A stretch of 64,000 bases of DNA. Origin: Asaia bogorensis (GTDB lineage: Bacteria > Pseudomonadota > Alphaproteobacteria > Acetobacterales > Acetobacteraceae). The stretch covers positions 1-64,000 of the forward strand of contig NZ_UEGO01000030.1 of NCBI RefSeq assembly GCF_900465345.1, in the 5' to 3' direction. The position numbers and the translations under genes are program-made. The notes under the pieces are model-generated. The model worked only from the letters and a program-made list of their open reading frames with translations. It had not been told where the DNA came from and did no database searches. Positions 43,211 through 51,130 of the stretch are shown one piece after another; position 1 is the first letter of the stretch; each line of letters opens with the position of its first letter.

Positions 43211-43933
43211 ATGCAGGACGCCCCCCGGCTCTATCTGGATCAGCTCCTTCCCGGCATGGGGGCGGGCACAGCAATCGCGCTCGATCCGGGTCAGATGCGT
43301 TATCTCACCGCTGTGCTGCGGCTGAACGAAGGGGAAGCGCTGTGCGTATTCGGTAAAGGGGCGGGCGAATGGACAGCGCGTCTTGAGATCCAGCGCAAGG
43401 ACCGGGGGCAGGCGGTTCTGACCATGCTCAGCCGCCCTGCGGTGGAGGTGCCGGGGCCGGTTCTGGTATTTGCCCCACTCAAGCGCGACGCCACCGATCT
43501 TGTGCTGCGCATGGGGACCGAGATGGGTGTCAAACGTTTCGCGCCTGTGATCACGGAACGCACCAATACGCACCGCATCAACGCCGAGAGGTTTCGCGCC
43601 ATTGCGATCGAGGCCGCGGAACAATGCGAACGGCTTGATATTCCAGTCATCCAGCCGCTGCGGCCACTGGCGCAACTGCTTGATGAATGGCCCCAGTCCT
43701 ATCCGCTCTATGCAGCGCTGGAACGACAGCTAAGTCCGGGCGTTGAACCGGTGCCGTCGCATTATGGCCTGCTGATCGGGCCGGAGGGTGGATTCTCGGA
43801 GAGCGAGCGCCGCCTGCTGAATACGCATAGCGCGATCAGGCCGGTTTCGCTGGGAAATCTGATCCTCAGGGCAGATACGGCAGTGATTGCCGGGCTTGCC
43901 CAGTTGGCGTTTCGCGCATCACGGTCCATATAG
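43211..43933 (+). CDS. rsmE: 16S rRNA m3U1498 methyltransferase
   Basis: 240-aa SPOUT methyltransferase. Diagnostic parts are RYLTAVLRLNEGEALCVFGKGAGEW in the N-terminal PUA-like domain (quoted in overlapping pieces), VITERTNTH near residue 115, AAEQCERLDIPVI near 138, and the knot region LLIGPEGGFSESE...SLGNLILRADTA. The start is ATG 43211 with GAGGCAG just before it; the frame is open upstream into the ubiA promoter but without family similarity. gshA follows with 58 bp between them. Confidence 0.92.
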   Translation: MQDAPRLYLDQLLPGMGAGTAIALDPGQMRYLTAVLRLNEGEALCVFGKGAGEWTARLEIQRKDRGQAVLTMLSRPAVEVPGPVLVFAPLKRDATDLVLRMGTEMGVKRFAPVITERTNTHRINAERFRAIAIEAAEQCERLDIPVIQPLRPLAQLLDEWPQSYPLYAALERQLSPGVEPVPSHYGLLIGPEGGFSESERRLLNTHSAIRPVSLGNLILRADTAVIAGLAQLAFRASRSI

Positions 43934-43991
43934 GACGAAACTCGACAGTTTCTTTTTCCAGAAATCTCCCTTTGAGGCTCCAGTACCGCCC

Positions 43992-45374
43992 ATGTCCAAT
44001 CCCGGTGACCTGAATGACGCGCCCATCGAGAGCAAGGCGCAGCTCGTTGCACTTCTGGCGGATGGGGCCAAGCCACAGGAGTCATGGCGCATCGGTACCG
44101 AGCACGAGAAATTCGGCTTTGTTCTGCCGGGCGATCATTCGGGCCGCGAAGCCTATTCGGCACCTGCCTACACGCCGAAGGGTATCGAATCGCTCCTTGA
44201 GGCAGTCATGGCTGACGGGCGTGACTGGCAGGCCATTACCGATCATGACAAACTCATAGGGCTCAAGGGGCAGGGCGATCATAAGGGCGAATCTCTCTCG
44301 CTTGAGCCTGCAGGGCAGTTCGAACTGTCAGGACGTCCCGTCGCGACGCTGCACGAGACACGCGACGAGATGCAGGCGCATTTCGACGCGATCAGGGAGC
44401 CAGCCAAGGCGCTTGGTCTGGGCTTCGCGCCCCTGGGTTTTCAGCCGCTCTGGACCCGTGATGCCATGCCGATCATGCCCAAGAGCCGTTACGCGATCAT
44501 GCGACGCTACATGCCGAAAGTCGGTACACTCGGGCTGGATATGATGACCCGCACCTGCACGGTTCAGGTCAATCTCGATTTCGGCTCCGAGGAGGACATG
44601 GCTCGCAAGATGCGCGTTTCCCTTGCGCTACAGCCGCTCGCAACAGCGCTCTTTGCGAATTCTCCCTTCTATGAGGGAAAGCTGAACGGTTTGTTGTCGA
44701 ACCGCGCGCAGGTCTGGACCGATACTGATAACGCGCGTTCGGGCATGCCAGCCTGTTGTTTCGATGACCATTTCGGCTTCGAGCAGTATGTGGACTGGGT
44801 TCTTGATGTCCCCATGTATTTCATCATGCGCGATGGTGAGATACGCGATGTTGCAGGGGCGTCGTTCCGCGCCTGGCTGGAAGGTAAGGCGCAGTCAGCG
44901 CTTGCTGGTTTCACCCCGACGATGGGTGATTTCGAGGATCACCTGACAACGGTTTTCCCTGATGTACGCCTCAAGCAGTTTCTCGAAATGCGCGGTGCCG
45001 ATGCGGGTAGCCCGGCAATGATGCTGGCTCAGTCGGCGCTCTGGGTGGGGCTGCTCTATGATCCGGCCACTCTGGTCGCAGCCGAGGCGCTGGTTCGTGA
45101 GCAGGATTGGTCGGACTATCGCGCCCTGCGTGCTGAGGTGCCGCACAAGGCGATGGGCGCGGATTTCCCCGGCGGCCTACGCGGGCTCGCCAAGCGCGTC
45201 ATTGCGTTGGCTGAGCAGGGGCTGCGTGCGCGTGGTCTGGGTGAAGAAGTCTGTCTTGCCCCGCTCCAGATCATCGCTGATGGCGGGCCAACGCAGGCCG
45301 AGCATTGGGTGGAGCGTTTCAAGGGAGCCTGGCAGGGCGATGTCCGTCACGTTTTTGAAGAAGCAGCGATCTGA
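43992..45374 (+). CDS. gshA: glutamate-cysteine ligase (plant/alphaproteobacterial type)
   Basis: 460-aa enzyme of the first step of glutathione synthesis. WRIGTEHEKFGFV (metal-binding Glu), EPAGQFELSGRP, TRDAMPIMPKSRYAIMRRYM and TCTVQVNLDFGSEEDM are hallmarks of the GshA class found in plants and alphaproteobacteria, distinct from the E. coli type. The start at ATG 43992 gives the usual length; 35 upstream in-frame codons have no similarity. lolA begins 1 bp after its stop. Confidence 0.93.
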   Translation: MSNPGDLNDAPIESKAQLVALLADGAKPQESWRIGTEHEKFGFVLPGDHSGREAYSAPAYTPKGIESLLEAVMADGRDWQAITDHDKLIGLKGQGDHKGESLSLEPAGQFELSGRPVATLHETRDEMQAHFDAIREPAKALGLGFAPLGFQPLWTRDAMPIMPKSRYAIMRRYMPKVGTLGLDMMTRTCTVQVNLDFGSEEDMARKMRVSLALQPLATALFANSPFYEGKLNGLLSNRAQVWTDTDNARSGMPACCFDDHFGFEQYVDWVLDVPMYFIMRDGEIRDVAGASFRAWLEGKAQSALAGFTPTMGDFEDHLTTVFPDVRLKQFLEMRGADAGSPAMMLAQSALWVGLLYDPATLVAAEALVREQDWSDYRALRAEVPHKAMGADFPGGLRGLAKRVIALAEQGLRARGLGEEVCLAPLQIIADGGPTQAEHWVERFKGAWQGDVRHVFEEAAI

Positions 45375-45375
45375 A

Positions 45376-46038
45376 ATGAGCGCGAACAAGTCACGACCCT
45401 TTATCCGAACCGTGATTCTGACCGGCCTCCTGGGCGGCATCTCGGCCATTACTCCCGACACGGTGCTGGCCCAAGGCAATGCTGCAACGCCTCAGGCTGC
45501 GGTTCTCAAGCCCACCGATGCTGGCTGGATTGCCCGGGTGCAGGATGCGCTGAACGCCATCCATGCGATCAAGGCGCGGTTCCAGCAGATCGCGCCCGAT
45601 GGCAGTCGCTCCACGGGACAGGCCTGGCTGGACCGGCCTGGGAAGATGCGTTTCGATTACGATAAGCCGAGCCCGCTGCTGCTCATCGCCAATGACGGCA
45701 AGGTTGTCTATCAGGATCGGGAGCTCGGGCAGGTCACGACGCTACCTCTCGATCGGACACCGCTTGGTCTGTTGCTACGGCCCGATCTGCGCTTGTCTGG
45801 CGATGTGACGGTGACGGCCTTCCAGCATGACCATGGGCTGGTGCAGGTCACCCTGGTTCGCACGGCGACACCATCAGAGGGTAGCCTGACACTTATCTTC
45901 AATGACTCCCCCCTGACGCTGAAATCATGGGTGGTCAAGGATGCGCAAGGACGCGAGACGCAGATCGACCTGTTCAACGTCGTTTCCAATCCCGGCAACC
46001 CGGCGACATTGTTCGCACTACCAAAAGAACAGGACTGA
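45376..46038 (+). CDS. lolA: outer-membrane lipoprotein carrier LolA-like protein
   Basis: 220 aa with a signal peptide (IRTVILTGLLGGISAITPDTVLA). The mature part has the LolA pattern: LNAIHAIKARFQQIAPDGSRSTGQAW (in pieces), RPGKMRFDYDKPSPLLLIANDGKVVYQD, the DLRLSGDVTV middle part, and LIFNDSPLTLKSWVVKDAQGRET. LolA carries lipoproteins across the periplasm from LolCDE to LolB. ATG 45376 lies directly behind gshA, with GAAGCAGCGAT as ribosome binding region. Confidence 0.85.
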   Translation: MSANKSRPFIRTVILTGLLGGISAITPDTVLAQGNAATPQAAVLKPTDAGWIARVQDALNAIHAIKARFQQIAPDGSRSTGQAWLDRPGKMRFDYDKPSPLLLIANDGKVVYQDRELGQVTTLPLDRTPLGLLLRPDLRLSGDVTVTAFQHDHGLVQVTLVRTATPSEGSLTLIFNDSPLTLKSWVVKDAQGRETQIDLFNVVSNPGNPATLFALPKEQD

Positions 46039-46165
46039 CGTGATCACCTTAGAGCGCGGGGATGCGTCGTCCTCCGCGCTTCGAAGGGCGACCCCACGCC
46101 GGTATGATGTCCGCACCGACGCAAGGCAGCCGCGACCTGCGGCCTTCCTCGCATTCGGTCACTGA

Positions 46166-47110
46166 TCAGCTTTTGCCAATCTCCAGCGCGCGGGCATAGA
46201 CAACGCGCTTGGGCAAATTGACCGCCCCGGCGACCAGAGTCGCCGCATCTTTAACGGAATGGGTCTTGAGCGCCTCAATAAGGCGCGCGTCCAGAGCATG
46301 CGCGTTGTCATCCGCCTCGTCCCCTGGCGGTCCCACGAGGACGGTGATTTCTCCGCGGGGGGCCGTCTCGGTGAAATGCTCGCGGATCACAGCGAGTGAG
46401 CCTCGTCTTATTTCCTCGAATTTCTTGGTCAGTTCACGCGCCACGGCGGCTTCACGCTCGGGGCCGAAAACAGCGATCAGGTCATCCAGCATGTCCAGCA
46501 GGCGGTGGGGCGCTTCATACCAGATGAGCGTTGCTGACAGGCCCGCCTGTTCTGCCGCACGCAGAACAGCAAACTGGGAGCGCCGGGCCGAGGAACGCGG
46601 ACTCGCGAAGCCGCTGAACAGATAGGGGTGAGGCGGCAAGCCTGAAAGGGTGAGGGCGAGCGTCGCGGCATTGGCTCCGGGTATGGCGCTGACAAGGACG
46701 CCAGCCGAGATTGCCGCACGTGCCAACCTGAAGCCGGGATCCGATACGAGCGGTGTTCCGGCATCGGAGACAAGGGCCAGTCGTGCACCGCCTGCGAGAC
46801 GGGAGAGCAGGCCGGGGAGGCGGTCTTGCTCATTGTGGTCATGCAGAACTTGTGTCGGGGTGGAAACGTTATAGGCCTTCAACAGCCTGGCTGTTACCCG
46901 GGTATCCTCGCACAGGATGACATCCGCGGCCTTGAGTGTAGCGATTGCACGCGTACTCATGTCGCCCAGATTGCCGATTGGTGTAGCCACGAATGTCAGG
47001 CTGCCGGGTGGCAGGGTCGCGGAATTGCCGGAAGTGTCATAAGCATGCGGCGGACCATCATGGGTCGAGTCGTCAACAGGAGTATGGGTGTAAGATGATA
47101 GGTCGGACAT
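46166..47110 (-). CDS. rsmI: 16S rRNA 2'-O-methyltransferase (C1402)
   Basis: 314-aa tetrapyrrole-methylase-fold enzyme. LTFVATPIGNLGDMSTRAIATLKAAD is quoted in parts from residue 38. CEDTRVTARLLKAY, LVSDAGTPLVSDPGFRL and AIPGANAATLALTLSGLPP are the RsmI signature blocks. It has a longer N-terminal lead than E. coli (about 36 residues), so a later start is possible. It is divergent from the LppC-type gene, with the two start regions overlapping by 16 bp. This same head-to-head arrangement is common in proteobacteria. Confidence 0.93.
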   Translation of the reverse strand: MSDLSSYTHTPVDDSTHDGPPHAYDTSGNSATLPPGSLTFVATPIGNLGDMSTRAIATLKAADVILCEDTRVTARLLKAYNVSTPTQVLHDHNEQDRLPGLLSRLAGGARLALVSDAGTPLVSDPGFRLARAAISAGVLVSAIPGANAATLALTLSGLPPHPYLFSGFASPRSSARRSQFAVLRAAEQAGLSATLIWYEAPHRLLDMLDDLIAVFGPEREAAVARELTKKFEEIRRGSLAVIREHFTETAPRGEITVLVGPPGDEADDNAHALDARLIEALKTHSVKDAATLVAGAVNLPKRVVYARALEIGKS

Positions 47111-48474
47111 TCGGTCCCCGTCAGCGCGTGGTTTCCTTCACATCGCTCAGGTCGGCCTCTGCATGCAAGCTGTCTGCTCTCGCAGGCGTCGCGGCACTTG
47201 CCCTCACTGCCTGCGGTGGTCCGGAGAGCCCGCCCCCCATTGCCAGTGTTGGACCCGGATCGGCTCAGGAAGCTTCCGGTCAGAAGAAAATCGCGATGTT
47301 GCTGCCCCTGAGCGGTCGTTTCGGCAAGCTCGGCCAGCAGATGGCCAACGCAGCCCATATCGCGGTACCGGACGGGCACGGTGTAACGCTTGATATCCGC
47401 GATACAGATGCCCCCGGCCAGACGGCCGAAACCGCAGCCCGTGCCGCGATTGCGCAGGGTGATCGCGTTATTCTCGGTCCTCTGACAGCCCCTCAGACTG
47501 CGACAGTGGCCTCGATTATCTCCCCTGCAAATATCCCGGAATTTGCCTATACGAGTGATCAGGCACAGGCACGACCCGGCGTGTGGGTGATGGGTGTGAC
47601 GGTCGAGCAGCAGGTCAATCGTCTCGTTGAAGCTGCGAGCGCCGAGGGGCGAAAGACCTTTGCTGCCTACCTTCCCGATTCGGCACTGGGCCACGCACTG
47701 GCTGATGCCCTGGGCAAGGCCTGCATTGCCCATGGTCTGGCACAGCCAAATATCGCCTTCCATAACGGCACAAGCGAGTCGATCGCTTCCGGACTCAAGA
47801 CACTGGCGGACTGGCAGGCGCGACAGGATCAGGCAACCCGACAGGCCGCCGCCGCGCAGCCTGCCGCATCTTCCGAGCCTGATGCCGTCAATCCTCTTGG
47901 TAATGAGTCCGCAACCGCTCCGGCGGTTGCCGTCACGAATCCCGGTGGCGCAAGCGCCGGTAATGCGGGGGCAACAGCCGAGACAGCCAAGCCAACGCTG
48001 GCGCCGCCACCTTTTGACGCGCTGCTGCTGGGTGATACAGGGCTGCAACTTGCCAACGTCATTGACGGGCTCAAACAGGCAGCGATCGACACACGTCAGA
48101 CCCGCATCCTCGGGCCGGCGCTATGGAATGCTTTTGCTGCCAAGCTTGGTGCGCTGCGCGGTAGCTGGTTCGCCGCGCCAGATCCGTCTTTCCGAAATGA
48201 TTTCGTTCAGCGCTATCGCGCACGTTACGGCTATGCCCCATCGGTGCTAGCCAATGTCGCCTACGACACGGCCACAATGGCAGCCGTACTCAGCCAGCGC
48301 CCTGACGGGTTTTCCGAAAGCTCGCTGCTGCGCCCTGACGGGTTTGCCGGAGCTGACGGCACTTTCGTTTTAAGGGGCGATGGCACGGTGACACGCGGAC
48401 TTGCCTTGTTTGAAATTCTGCCCGGTGGTGGGGTAAAGATGGCCTCGGCTGCACCGAGACGCCTGTCGCGCTGA
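47095..48474 (+). CDS. penicillin-binding protein activator, LppC/LpoA-type lipoprotein
   Basis: 459 aa with a lipobox LALTAC (Cys near residue 40). The periplasmic-binding fold has IAMLLPLSGRFGKLGQQMANAA, VILGPLTAPQTATVASII, and a C-terminal YRARYGYAPSVLANVAYDTATM. This is the C-terminal domain of E. coli LpoA without its TPR half, as usual in alphaproteobacteria, and presumably stimulates a class A PBP. A low-complexity Ala/Pro/Thr-rich insert spans about residues 240-305. RPDGF occurs twice near the end. The start is ATG 47095, overlapping the rsmI start on the other strand. Confidence 0.82.
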   Translation: MIGRTFGPRQRVVSFTSLRSASACKLSALAGVAALALTACGGPESPPPIASVGPGSAQEASGQKKIAMLLPLSGRFGKLGQQMANAAHIAVPDGHGVTLDIRDTDAPGQTAETAARAAIAQGDRVILGPLTAPQTATVASIISPANIPEFAYTSDQAQARPGVWVMGVTVEQQVNRLVEAASAEGRKTFAAYLPDSALGHALADALGKACIAHGLAQPNIAFHNGTSESIASGLKTLADWQARQDQATRQAAAAQPAASSEPDAVNPLGNESATAPAVAVTNPGGASAGNAGATAETAKPTLAPPPFDALLLGDTGLQLANVIDGLKQAAIDTRQTRILGPALWNAFAAKLGALRGSWFAAPDPSFRNDFVQRYRARYGYAPSVLANVAYDTATMAAVLSQRPDGFSESSLLRPDGFAGADGTFVLRGDGTVTRGLALFEILPGGGVKMASAAPRRLSR

Positions 48475-48647
48475 GCGGTTTATGCTGGCCCTGCTCACCT
48501 GCGGGTGAGAGGGGCGGCCCTGCTGGTAGAGAACTCTGCCAGACGTCCTGTTCCTGAGGCCCCGGAGGCATTCCTCGCGTAGGAGAGATAACGGGGAACA
48601 GCTGTCGGGCGCTGTTTCCCTGCCTGCTCACCTGCTTGGTCGAGGTT

Positions 48648-49019
48648 TCAGGCGGCGGCGATGGATTTGAGAGGCAAAACCGGACGGACCGTATTCAGAG
48701 CGAGCTCGAGGCTCGGATAGACGCCTAGCTCATGCTCGCGAATGTGGTCAATCAGGACCCAGCGAAGACCGCGTGGCTTGATCATGTAGGCAGGGTCCGC
48801 ATTCTCACGAACCCAGATCAGAATATGGGCGACAGCTTCGCTTCGTCCATCGAGAGATTCCGTCTCGATATCAGCGTCGCAAAGCCCCATCGCGAGGCCA
48901 GCCTCCAGCCATTGCGAGAGATACTCGCGATGACGAGGCAGCACATTGAAGCGCAGTGGAATCACATTGCTGAGAGGTGCTGGAGTTTCGTTCTTGGGAA
49001 ACGGCAGCGTCTGGGCCAT
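48648..49019 (-). CDS. conserved-looking hypothetical protein
   Basis: 123 aa, no family recognised. It is soluble by composition. PLRFNVLPRHREYLSQWLEAGL and AVAHILIWVRENADPAYMIKPRG (quoted in parts) look like folded helix-rich segments, and the end (SLELALNTVRPVLPLKSIAA) is hydrophobic-amphipathic. ATG 49019 is preferred over 49064 and 49034 because GAGGA lies 8 bases upstream. Strong codon bias and its position between two real genes argue that it is expressed. Confidence 0.6.
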   Translation of the reverse strand: MAQTLPFPKNETPAPLSNVIPLRFNVLPRHREYLSQWLEAGLAMGLCDADIETESLDGRSEAVAHILIWVRENADPAYMIKPRGLRWVLIDHIREHELGVYPSLELALNTVRPVLPLKSIAAA

Positions 49020-49201
49020 ACGTTGCGTCCTCATTTCTGGTGCAACACCGAGGCTAGACGGCAAAAGCGGACGGTCTCAACGTAAAATTGCATTTGTATG
49101 ACGTTTTCCGTCATCGTGAGGGCAGGGTGTTGCACAAAAGCAATGCTTCGTTTCACCTATGTTCAGATAGGAAAAAAGAAACTTTCGGTCTCTCCCGACC
49201 G

Positions 49202-50128
49202 TTATTTACGCCATTTTCTTGTATACAATTCTTTTGGCCAGCGACGATGGAGCCATAGCCAGCTCCCGGGTCTCTCCGTGATCCAGCGTTCAAGCTGATC
49301 ATTGAGCCTTTGGGTGAGACTGCCGATCTCGTCACTGCGACGCGCGGCGAGGTTAGGGTAAAGGACGGGACCAACCTCCAGGTGCAGTCTCGCCGGGCCA
49401 AGCCGGATGATTCGCCCCGTCACGATGGGGCAGTCATGCTTGACGGCAAAGGCCGCTGCCGCCGAGGCTGTCATGGCAGGGAGGTTGAAAAAGCGACATT
49501 CTATCCCGTCATTCATTTTCTGGTCACCGAGGATACCCAGATGATGCCCTTTCGCGAGATGGCGCAGGGCCGAACGCGCGCCCTTCGACCCTTTCGCAAA
49601 CATGGGGACCTCAAGGCCCATTGCGCGCGATCGCAGACTGATGATGAGTCTGTTTACGAGCGGATTGCCTGCTGCACGGTAGAACGACGCGAAAGGCAGA
49701 CCGTGACGCGCGACAAGGGGGGGCAGCATCTCCCAGTTGCCAATATGACCTGAAAAGAAGATTACGGGTCGACCCGTCATCCGTACGGTATTCAGCGCCT
49801 CGACATTGCTGATCGACCAGCCGGGACCGCAAGCCGTGTCCTTTTCAAGGCGAGACAAGTGAGGAAATTCGCCGAGCGTGCGCCCCAGATTATCCCAGAC
49901 CTCCTTGATGATGGCGGCGCGTTCCCGTTGCGTGAGACGTGGTAGCGCGAGACTCAGATTGTCATCAGCAACGCGTGAGACAGGCAGGCGTGGCCCAACG
50001 GTCCGTGCGAGCCACCCTCCGAGATTGGAGGCGCTCGCCGCCGGCAGGCAGGAGAACCCGGCCAATGCCAGACGGGCCACAACGTATTCGACGCGGTGCA
50101 GGAGAGAGATCGCAGGAGTGTCGCTCAT
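49202..50128 (-). CDS. lipid A lauroyl/myristoyl acyltransferase, LpxL family
   Basis: 308-aa membrane-associated acyltransferase. The catalytic HxxxxE-like motif is FFSGHIGNWEML near residue 136, followed by FYRAAGNPLVNRLI and GILGDQKMNDGIE, the standard LpxL/HtrB blocks. The C-terminal WITERPGSWLWLHRRWPKE is also typical. It sits at the end of the waaA-lpxK operon on the minus strand, 9 bp after lpxK, which supports a late lipid A acylation role. Which secondary acyl chain it adds cannot be told. Confidence 0.85.
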   Translation of the reverse strand: MSDTPAISLLHRVEYVVARLALAGFSCLPAASASNLGGWLARTVGPRLPVSRVADDNLSLALPRLTQRERAAIIKEVWDNLGRTLGEFPHLSRLEKDTACGPGWSISNVEALNTVRMTGRPVIFFSGHIGNWEMLPPLVARHGLPFASFYRAAGNPLVNRLIISLRSRAMGLEVPMFAKGSKGARSALRHLAKGHHLGILGDQKMNDGIECRFFNLPAMTASAAAAFAVKHDCPIVTGRIIRLGPARLHLEVGPVLYPNLAARRSDEIGSLTQRLNDQLERWITERPGSWLWLHRRWPKELYTRKWRK

Positions 50129-50137
50129 GGGGCGGCT

Positions 50138-51130
50138 CTACACAGTTGCGAATAGCTGGTCCAGCAGGCGTTCGGGCGCTTCGGGATCGGACCAGAGCAA
50201 TTCGACGTCGATAACGGTCACATCGTCGCGCAACCAGTCTGGCAGCTTGACCCAGTCCTTGCGTGTCGTGACCAGAGCGGTCCTGGGTTGACGGGCCAGT
50301 ACCGACAGGCGGCGGCAATCACGCTCGGTATAGGCGTGATGGTCATCAAAGGTGATGCTGCGCATTGCGGGCGCCCCGGCGTCGCGCAGCATGTCGAAGA
50401 ATTTTGCGGGACGCCCGATACCAGCGAAGGCGATGACCTGCTTTCCCTGTAGCCGTCTTATGGCAGCCGACGGAATAAGGCGCGCCGACAGGACTGTGAC
50501 TGCCGGCGGCACGATCGCGGCAAGGTCCGTGTCGTTGCGTCCTATGACGATGAGCGCATCGGCACGCATAAGTCCTTTTCCAGCCGGTTCGCGCAAGGGG
50601 CCAGCGGGGAGGGTCTGGCCATTGCCAAGCCCAATCGCGCCGTCGATGGTAATCAGGCGCATGGTCTGACGCAGGGTTGTGTTCTGCAGGCCGTCATCCA
50701 TGATCAGGCACGTTGCACCGGCTTCCGTCGCGAGCCTGGCCGTTTCTGCGCGATTGCCTCCAATCCATACGGGAAAGTCCTGTGCCAGCATGAACGGTTC
50801 GTCACCTACATCCTGCGCTGTATGGACATCAGCCGCTACCCGCAGGGGGCCGGTTAACCGACCACCGTAACCACGACTGAGGATGTGGGGCTGCTCCCCC
50901 CGGGCCAACAGCCTTGCTGCCAGATCGCGCACCAATATGGTCTTTCCGGTTCCCCCTACACTGAGATTACCGCAGCAGAGAACCGGAATACTTGCCGTTG
51001 CAGGGCGCGCGCGCATGGCTCTGACAAGACTGATCGTGTCGAAAAGAAGTGATGCTGGCCTGAGGGCGCGCGCCTGCCAGCTTCGGTTATGTCTGAGCCA
51101 GAAGGCTGGGGGTGAGAGTTTCAGGCGCAC
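50138..51130 (-). CDS. lpxK: tetraacyldisaccharide 4'-kinase
   Basis: 330-aa lipid A kinase adding the 4'-phosphate. The P-loop is CGNLSVGGTGKTILVRDLA near residue 52, preceded by the membrane-associated N-terminus (MRLKLSPPAFW). Other family parts are ILSRGYGGRL, DVGDEPFMLAQ, LIMDDGLQN and ITFDDHHAYTERD. It starts with a GTG (51130), overlapping the 3' end of the DUF374-WaaA gene by 10 bp. The order waaA-lpxK-acyltransferase forms one lipid A operon. Confidence 0.92.
   Translation of the reverse strand: MRLKLSPPAFWLRHNRSWQARALRPASLLFDTISLVRAMRARPATASIPVLCCGNLSVGGTGKTILVRDLAARLLARGEQPHILSRGYGGRLTGPLRVAADVHTAQDVGDEPFMLAQDFPVWIGGNRAETARLATEAGATCLIMDDGLQNTTLRQTMRLITIDGAIGLGNGQTLPAGPLREPAGKGLMRADALIVIGRNDTDLAAIVPPAVTVLSARLIPSAAIRRLQGKQVIAFAGIGRPAKFFDMLRDAGAPAMRSITFDDHHAYTERDCRRLSVLARQPRTALVTTRKDWVKLPDWLRDDVTVIDVELLWSDPEAPERLLDQLFATV

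Noticed and set aside
46996-48048. 350-codon minus-strand frame opposite the LppC-type gene
   Set aside because: Cys/Gly/Arg-rich antisense composition typical of a shadow; the plus-strand gene has lipobox and family motifs.
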